A DNA stretch of 48,952 nt, from assembly GCA_904501865.1 (NCBI GenBank), contig CAJGCF010000002.1:1-48952 (forward strand). Direction: 5' to 3'. Within the stretch, counting starts at the first letter, position 1, and every line of letters starts with the position of its first letter. Source of the stretch: an uncultured Clostridia bacterium. GTDB taxonomy: Bacteria > Bacillota > Clostridia > Oscillospirales > CAG-272. The notes beneath the pieces were generated by a model. It saw only the letters and a program-made list of their open reading frames with translations. It was not told where the DNA came from and made no database searches. Both the position numbers and the translations under genes were made by a program. This document shows, in pieces, positions 43,713 to 48,952 of this stretch.

Positions 43713-45446
43713 GTGAAAGATAATGAAAAAAAATATACATCAAACGGCATTCCGCACGCCGAGAGCACTTTTAAAAGAAGCTCGAAGGCAATAACTGTTA
43801 TTACTTTGGCGGTAGTTGTTGCGGTGATTGTTCTCAACCTTATTATCTCCGCTATCGGAGACGTCAACTTGTGGTACGTAGATATGAGCAGCCCTAAATA
43901 CAAGGACGAGGTGTCTTCACTATATACCGTTTCCGATGTATTAAAGTCGCTCCTTGACTCGCAGGTGATTCCAAAGATAAATGAGATCAATGGGGATCGA
44001 GAAAAGACGGGTGAGGATCCTATCAAGCTTGAGATCGTATTCTGTGCGGATCGCGATGATATCGAGAGCGATGGACTAATGCGATATATAAGCTATACGG
44101 CGCGTGGGATAAAGAAGCTGTATCCGGATCTTGTGGAAGTAAAATACGTAAATATAACAAGAGACCCGTCCGCAGTCCAGAAATACAAGACTACGTCCGC
44201 CGCAAGCATTTATAGCTCCGACGTTATATTGGAATTTGGCACGGAGTATATTATCAGGAACGTTTCCTCGTTTTTTTATACGGATTCCACAGCGGACGAG
44301 CCCTGGGCATATAACGGAGAGCAAAGACTTGCGTCTATGATGCTTTCCGTAACTCGCGCGGAATCTCCCATATGTGCTATTACCAACAATCACGGTGAGA
44401 GCTTATTTGATTCTCACGGCAAGGTCAAGCAGGAATATTCTGAATTTATAAAGCTCATAGATGCCGCGGGCTACGATATTGAGTTTTTGGATCTTGAAAA
44501 GCAGGACATACCCGAGAATTGCCGAATGATGATCACCTTTGATCCCTCTGAGGATTTCAAGGCTTACGGCGACCTTGGTGAAAATAACGTTTCCGAAATA
44601 GAAAAGCTCGACAAGTACATTGATGCTTCAAACGCGTTTTTCTATATCTGCGGCAGAAATACCCCTGTGCTAAAAAATCTTGAGGAGTATTTGACAGAGT
44701 GGGGAATTACGGTCGCGAGAGCAAGTGATGAGGACGATGAATATGAAAATTATGCTTTGAGAGACCTCGTTAATTGCACGGATTCGGGTGACGTTATAGT
44801 TGGCAATTACGCAGTTGAGGGAATTGGAGCTACTCTTACCAAGGATATGAGAAATCAGGCATATCCCGCAAAGGTCATATTCGAAGACTCAACGGCGATA
44901 GTTCCCGCGCAGAATTACGTCAAAATATACGTTGACGAGAGCGCTGAAAGCGGAAATTCGGCTTATGCCTACTACAGCTACTACAGAAACGGAATTATGA
45001 GGAGTATGCTCGACGTGTTCACGTCTTATCCTACCGCCTTTGCCGAGATAGACGGACATACGTACGAGGTGGCGACCCAACAAAGCAGCTTCAAATTAAT
45101 GACGATAACACAGGAGAGCCGAGAGGTTCAGGAGAGCAATTACAACGTTGTAAGTCAGTCATCCTACGTGTTGGCATTGGCGTCCACGGATTTCCTTAAA
45201 AACGACGTTTTGAGTGCTTCTGCTTACGGCAACGCTGACGTTCTACTGTCCGCACTCAGAAACGTAAGCGGAGAGGCAGTCCCCGCCAACGTAAGTCTCA
45301 AAACTCTTTACGAGTATGAGATAGAGAATACCGCTGCGCATGAAACGGTTGACGTGAAGGCTTGGTCATCCTGGTTGACAATAGCGCCATTGGCGATATC
45401 CCTTGCGGTGGGAGTAGTAGTAACGGTGCGCAGAAAATACAGATAA
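43713..45446 (+). CDS. GldG-like ABC auxiliary protein, copy 2
   Basis: A 577-residue paralogue of the previous gene, with the same plan of N-terminal helix (about 28-51: AITVITLAVVVAVIVLNLII), extracellular GldG domain and C-terminal helix (WLTIAPLAISLAVGVVVTV). Shared landmarks are ITNNHGESLF, LDLEKQDIPENCRMMITFDP and LDKYIDASNAFFYI. The start is GTG at 43713 with a perfect AAGGAGG eight bases upstream. Tandem duplication with divergence suggests the pair forms a heteromer around the transporter. Confidence 0.88.
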   Translation: MKDNEKKYTSNGIPHAESTFKRSSKAITVITLAVVVAVIVLNLIISAIGDVNLWYVDMSSPKYKDEVSSLYTVSDVLKSLLDSQVIPKINEINGDREKTGEDPIKLEIVFCADRDDIESDGLMRYISYTARGIKKLYPDLVEVKYVNITRDPSAVQKYKTTSAASIYSSDVILEFGTEYIIRNVSSFFYTDSTADEPWAYNGEQRLASMMLSVTRAESPICAITNNHGESLFDSHGKVKQEYSEFIKLIDAAGYDIEFLDLEKQDIPENCRMMITFDPSEDFKAYGDLGENNVSEIEKLDKYIDASNAFFYICGRNTPVLKNLEEYLTEWGITVARASDEDDEYENYALRDLVNCTDSGDVIVGNYAVEGIGATLTKDMRNQAYPAKVIFEDSTAIVPAQNYVKIYVDESAESGNSAYAYYSYYRNGIMRSMLDVFTSYPTAFAEIDGHTYEVATQQSSFKLMTITQESREVQESNYNVVSQSSYVLALASTDFLKNDVLSASAYGNADVLLSALRNVSGEAVPANVSLKTLYEYEIENTAAHETVDVKAWSSWLTIAPLAISLAVGVVVTVRRKYR

Positions 45447-45494
45447 TTATAAACTGACCTTAAAAGGTCGTGATAAAAACAAAGGACACACTAT

Positions 45495-48476
45495 ATGTCA
45501 GAGATAAACAAGAACACGATCACGGGAGAATCCGCTGTCAAACGTGTAAAGCAGAAAAATCTGCTAAACAGGCAACGAACAGCTGTTATACTGATGGCTG
45601 TTGCTATAGCATTGTTGATAGTGGCTCTTCTTGTAGTTAATTATATAGTGCAGATATACGCCTTTGACGATGTTGACGGCACCCGTTATTACATCAAAAA
45701 GGTGGACGGTAGCTATGCCTTGTGCTATAAAAGCGGAGAGGTCTGCGACAAAAACGCGGAGGGATATTATCAAACCGCACTCGGAACACTTGTAAAAATA
45801 GATTCAAAGAGCGGAGAGAGCTCGGTCTATGCCGTAGTTCATACCTCGGATACCGAGGAGATAGGGTATGCTCAGTACGTGCTGATGTTCAAGCAGCTGA
45901 CGTATGATGAAAACTCCACTAAGGACAGCTCCAAAATAATAAAATCCATCGAGGTGCATAACGAGCACGGCACGTATACGTTTGAGCGTGATGAAAATAT
46001 GGATTTTGTTATAGGCAATCACGAAAGCACACCATACGACAGAACGGTATTTGCACAGCTTGCCGTGGCTTGCGGATATACCTTATCTATGAAAAGGCTT
46101 GATACGCCCGTTACACTTGCCGACGGCAGTATTGATTATAGCGAATACGGGCTCGCCTCTGAGATCAGAACCAAGGTGCATATAGATGAAAACGGCAATC
46201 AAGTGGAAACAGAATATGAATATGAGCCCGCCTGGTATATTATCACGACCATGTCGGGAGAGAGCCATAAGGTGATTATCGGAGATATGACTGTCACAGA
46301 GACAGGATATTACGCCCGGTATGAGGGCAGGGATACCATCTACGTTCTTGGCACGTCGGGAATTACTGATCTCGTGCTTGGAAAAGTAGAAGCCTTTGTG
46401 ACACCAACTCTGGTATATCCTATGGGAGAGACCAATTATTTCAACGTGTCGAATTTCATAATATATGACGACATAGATTACGAGACCATTATGGCAGAGC
46501 TTGAAAAGCTCTACGGTGACGGTCAGGTCGCAGACGAGGATGAAATATATGCCGCTTATGAAAAATATCTTGAGGAATACAGCCGCAAAATATGTGATTT
46601 TTCATATAAGAGCCTTGAGGAGCGCGAAGGTACACTCAATGCTCACATTCCCTACGTGTCGGAGCTTGAATATGCCGATGGGTATTATGTCAATAGCTCA
46701 AGCATAGATAAGGTTTTGTATGGATTTTACAAGACCTCATTTGCCGAGGTGGTAAAGCTTTCGCCAAACGAGGAAGACCTTGTACAATGCGGTTTGGAAT
46801 ACGCTCCTCATATCGTGTATTTCGTCTATCACACCACTGATGATAACGGAGATAAGGCTTACGTCCAGAATTACGTGGAAATAAGCGAAATGAATGAGGA
46901 CGGAATATATTACGCATATTCGCCAAACTATGATATGATAGTTTCCGTGGATAGCAGCAGCTTTGATTTTCTCGAATGGGACGAGCTTATGTGGTATGAT
47001 CCAAGCTATATACAACTTGATATATCTCACGTTAAGGACATCATAATAGAATCCCCGAATTTCAGTACGCATTTTGAAATAGAGGATTCTGCGTCAAAAT
47101 ACGCTACCTATACCGCAAAAAGCGGAAAGAGCTTCAAATACGGAGACATTGAGTATAAAATCGTTAAGGATGAGTTAACTGGAAGATATATTCTCACGTG
47201 TAATGGAGCCGCGGTGGATCCCACCTACGAGGGAGATTATCTTATAACGCCCGCAGTCTATACTCCCGGGGTGCCTCAAGGAGAGAATTATATTTTGGCG
47301 GAAACCTCAGAGGTGGATACCAATAAGGACGGCACCAATGACGCATATCTTTACTATTTCTACGTGATAGGATACAATGGGCAAGAATATACTCTTGCGG
47401 CACAGGTGGTCCTGACGGATATGAATGGAAACAGAGTAGCCGAGGATCAGCTGGTCTGGGGGCAGTCGGTGCTTGAGACGGATTATTTCGTCACCAATAG
47501 CGGATACGTGTATTTTACAGGTAAGTTTTCTTATATAGGAAGATATCTTGAGGAAACCTACGGAGAAAAACGAGGCTGGTGGGCGAGCGGAAACGTGTTC
47601 GCTACTTCCGATGGACAGTATGTGCTCGTAGATGCCGATACGGGTGATTGGAGCGTAATAGGCGATACCTCCTGCGGAATATATTTCGCAGATAGGACGG
47701 ATAGCAGATTGGCGCAGCGAGCCGTGGATCTGCCTGCTCTTTATAACGATCAGGGCAAGCTGACAAGATACCCCGAGACTTATTATCCCACCACGGACAA
47801 AAAGATACAGTACAATGAAGAATCGGGCAAGATAATGGCCTATAATAAGACAAGCAAGGTATGGGAGAATATCACGCACAGTGATTGTACCATAGGCGTG
47901 TGGAACGAGGGTGCATATTACGTTCTGGACAATTCAAATATTGTAGTGGTGAATAAAGAAAGCGGAGACTGGGGTATAGTTACCGTATCTCATGATGTGC
48001 TTTATATTGCGGATATAATTGCTGATGGAAGGTTACTCGATTATACCGTTGCCGCGACCAATGAGTACAGTAAATCAGACACGGCAAGCGCTATGGAAAA
48101 TTTCCAGCAGTTCTATAAGGCACTGCTTTACGGCTCTCTTGAGGGAATGACTGAGCTTGACAAGGACGAAAAAGCCGCTCTTGGCGCGCTTGATGATTTT
48201 TCTAATAGTGATGTAAATAATCCATGCCAGCTCAAAATAACAATTGTTGCGAGCGATATAAAGGGAAATAAGCGAAATACTGTTTACAGATTCTATCAAT
48301 ATTCCGAAAGAAAATCTTATATAACTATAGAGACATTGGGCTCAAATGCTTCTGAATCTAATCCGGAAAGAGCGTACGGTAATTTCTACGTGTTACGTTC
48401 CTTTGTGGATAAAATAATTTCAGATGCTGAGAAAGTGGTGGACGGAGAAGCGGTCACAGCGACGTCCAAATATTGA
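45495..48476 (+). CDS. Giant DUF4340-like membrane-anchored protein
   Basis: A 993-residue protein with one N-terminal membrane helix (about 29-53: TAVILMAVAIALLIVALLVV). An extracellular part begins with a DUF4340-like region (about 80-300: IKSIEVHNEHGTYTFERDEN, then LAVACGYTLSMKRLDTPV). The family is usually 300-500 residues, so the remainder is an added beta-rich, Tyr/Asp-rich region of unknown type, with YYADGYY-like and NGQEYTLAAQV segments. It ends a five-gene ABC operon and is closed by a hairpin. It may be an extracellular sensor or partner of the exporter. Confidence 0.82.
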   Translation: MSEINKNTITGESAVKRVKQKNLLNRQRTAVILMAVAIALLIVALLVVNYIVQIYAFDDVDGTRYYIKKVDGSYALCYKSGEVCDKNAEGYYQTALGTLVKIDSKSGESSVYAVVHTSDTEEIGYAQYVLMFKQLTYDENSTKDSSKIIKSIEVHNEHGTYTFERDENMDFVIGNHESTPYDRTVFAQLAVACGYTLSMKRLDTPVTLADGSIDYSEYGLASEIRTKVHIDENGNQVETEYEYEPAWYIITTMSGESHKVIIGDMTVTETGYYARYEGRDTIYVLGTSGITDLVLGKVEAFVTPTLVYPMGETNYFNVSNFIIYDDIDYETIMAELEKLYGDGQVADEDEIYAAYEKYLEEYSRKICDFSYKSLEEREGTLNAHIPYVSELEYADGYYVNSSSIDKVLYGFYKTSFAEVVKLSPNEEDLVQCGLEYAPHIVYFVYHTTDDNGDKAYVQNYVEISEMNEDGIYYAYSPNYDMIVSVDSSSFDFLEWDELMWYDPSYIQLDISHVKDIIIESPNFSTHFEIEDSASKYATYTAKSGKSFKYGDIEYKIVKDELTGRYILTCNGAAVDPTYEGDYLITPAVYTPGVPQGENYILAETSEVDTNKDGTNDAYLYYFYVIGYNGQEYTLAAQVVLTDMNGNRVAEDQLVWGQSVLETDYFVTNSGYVYFTGKFSYIGRYLEETYGEKRGWWASGNVFATSDGQYVLVDADTGDWSVIGDTSCGIYFADRTDSRLAQRAVDLPALYNDQGKLTRYPETYYPTTDKKIQYNEESGKIMAYNKTSKVWENITHSDCTIGVWNEGAYYVLDNSNIVVVNKESGDWGIVTVSHDVLYIADIIADGRLLDYTVAATNEYSKSDTASAMENFQQFYKALLYGSLEGMTELDKDEKAALGALDDFSNSDVNNPCQLKITIVASDIKGNKRNTVYRFYQYSERKSYITIETLGSNASESNPERAYGNFYVLRSFVDKIISDAEKVVDGEAVTATSKY

Positions 48477-48486
48477 TAAAAATATG

Positions 48487-48535
48487 CGTTTCTCTCTTGA
48501 AAACAGAATTTTTGAGAGAGAAACGTGGATTTTTA
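48487..48535 (+). terminator. Terminator after the DUF4340-like gene
   Basis: A ten-base stem CGTTTCTCTC/GAGAGAAACG (48487-48496 with 48526-48535) with a long loop, then T-rich sequence, just past the stop. Confidence 0.7.
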
Positions 48536-48584
48536 GCGATTTTTTGTGTATATAAAATTTTTTTGCAAAATTTCAAAATAAGTA

Positions 48585-48613
48585 TTGACAAGGCAGTTTA
48601 TTTGTGATATAAT
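48585..48613 (+). promoter_or_regulatory. Promoter of the tRNA pair
   Basis: TTGACA (48585-48590), 17 bases, TATAAT (48608-48613), both consensus, 44 bases before the first tRNA. Confidence 0.93.
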
Positions 48614-48656
48614 GTTCAAGCGTTCGGTGTGAGCAAGAGCCTTCACCGATAAATAT

Positions 48657-48733
48657 GGCGGGATAGCTCAGTTGGCTAGAGCAACCGGTTCATACCCGGT
48701 AGGTCATGGGTTCAAGTCCAATTCCCGCTACCA
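48657..48733 (+). tRNA. tRNA-Met (CAT)
   Basis: A 77-base cloverleaf with encoded CCA. The acceptor stem GGCGGGA/TCCCGCT includes a G-T first pair. The D arm is GCTC...GAGC, the anticodon stem ACCGG/CCGGT with loop TTCATAC and anticodon CAT. It is not an initiator (no GGG/CCC anticodon stem). It could also be tRNA-Ile2, whose CAT anticodon is modified to lysidine; the acceptor stem favours Met. The T stem ATGGG/CCAAT has a G-A mismatch in the middle. Confidence 0.9.
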
Positions 48734-48757
48734 TATTCCGTGCTACCGCACGGAAAA

Positions 48758-48832
48758 GGCCCGTTGGTCAAGCGGTTAAGACACGGCCCTTTCACGGCTG
48801 TAACATGGGTTCGATTCCCGTACGGGTCACCA
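48758..48832 (+). tRNA. tRNA-Glu (TTC)
   Basis: A 75-base cloverleaf with encoded CCA. The acceptor stem is GGCCCGT/ACGGGTC, the anticodon stem CGGCC/GGCTG with loop CTTTCAC, anticodon TTC. The T arm is ATGGG TTCGATT CCCGT. It is in the same transcript as tRNA-Met. The 3' part forms one arm of a long palindrome described below. Confidence 0.95.
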
Positions 48833-48887
48833 AAAAAGAAAGAGTAGCACGACGTGCTGCTCTTTCTTTTTTGGTGACCCGCATGGG
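48817..48887. repeat. 71-base imperfect palindrome including the tRNA-Glu 3' end
   Basis: Centred on 48852. The left arm (48817-48851) is the 3' end of tRNA-Glu plus AAAAAAGAAAGAG-T-AGCACG; the right arm (48853-48887) mirrors it, with only the pairs at 48845/48859, 48822/48882 and 48820/48884 not matching exactly. The inner part (48832-48872) is a strong terminator for the tRNA transcript, with a T6 run. The outer arms duplicate GGGTCACC in inverted orientation as GGTGACCC. Confidence 0.85.
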
Positions 48888-48925
48888 CTTATGAGAACAC
48901 TTCGACTCGGCAAAGCCGAGTTAGA

Positions 48926-48952
48926 GGTTCGATTCCCGTAGCACGACGTGCT
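48926..48952. repeat. Direct repeat of tRNA T-arm and terminator core
   Basis: GGTTCGATTCCCGTA (48926-48940) repeats the tRNA-Glu T arm at 48808-48822 exactly, and AGCACGACGTGCT (48940-48952) repeats 48846-48858 exactly. An ACTCGGC/GCCGAGT hairpin (48905-48921) precedes it. It looks like a tRNA fragment or the start of another repeat unit, cut by the window edge. Confidence 0.8.

Overview
This looks like a chromosomal segment of an uncultured anaerobic Firmicute of the Clostridia. The signs are Jag/SpoIIIJ-type YidC, a zinc-ribbon L31, a SpoIID-like module, frequent TTG/GTG starts with strong AGGAGG-type ribosome sites, sigma-A promoters with 17-base spacers, and parS sites identical to the Bacillus consensus. 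I cannot assign a genus from the sequence. The genes are densely packed and mostly housekeeping; no prophage, insertion sequence or CRISPR array is visible.

Layout. 1-2.1 kb (minus): YigZ (cut by the window edge), HflX and ribosomal protein L31. 2.2-4.6 kb (plus): a three-gene operon of peptidoglycan-binding-domain proteins without signal peptides. 4.7-6.1 kb (minus): an operon of a MarR regulator and a DegV/FakB-type fatty-acid-binding protein with two matching palindromes at its promoter. 6.2-9.5 kb (minus): ProB and a large Sel1-repeat protein. 9.6-12.2 kb (plus): ZapA and a U32 'peptidase'. 12.3-13.5 kb (minus): L-serine dehydratase. 13.6-17.0 kb (minus): the origin-type set rpmH, rnpA, yidD, yidC, jag. 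17.1-18.6 kb (minus): a MATE transporter. 18.7-23.0 kb (plus): HolA, an HPr-like protein lacking the phosphorylatable histidine, MnmE, YmdB and a GNAT acetyltransferase. 23.0-25.5 kb (minus): split transketolase and a small lipoprotein. 25.6-29.0 kb (plus): a large anchored lipoprotein with a glycosidase-like region and an AraC regulator with a cysteine-rich tail. 29.1-31.2 kb (plus): a class I lysyl-tRNA synthetase fused to a C-terminal tRNA-binding domain. 31.2-33.9 kb (minus): a class I amidotransferase-like hydrolase, an unknown membrane protein and SerRS. 34.0-39.9 kb (minus): parB and parA, a cluster of four parS sites, then rsmG, mnmG and ahcY. 40.1-48.5 kb (plus): a Gld-type ABC export operon with two GldG paralogues and a giant DUF4340-like protein. 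48.6-48.95 kb: tRNA-Met(CAT) and tRNA-Glu(TTC), then a long palindrome and tRNA-fragment repeats at the window edge.

Biology. The rpmH-rnpA-yidD-yidC-jag block and the mnmG-rsmG-parA-parB block, with parS, are normally joined through mnmE next to the replication origin. Here they are split by about 17 kb and mnmE lies on the other strand, so the window is probably origin-proximal but rearranged. No dnaA gene or cluster of DnaA boxes is present.

I did not find one clear-cut new defence or mobile system. The best leads are the Gld-type ABC operon with duplicated GldG, the MarR/DegV operator pair, the His-less HPr, the LysRS fusion, the Cys-rich AraC tail and the palindrome that includes the 3' end of tRNA-Glu.
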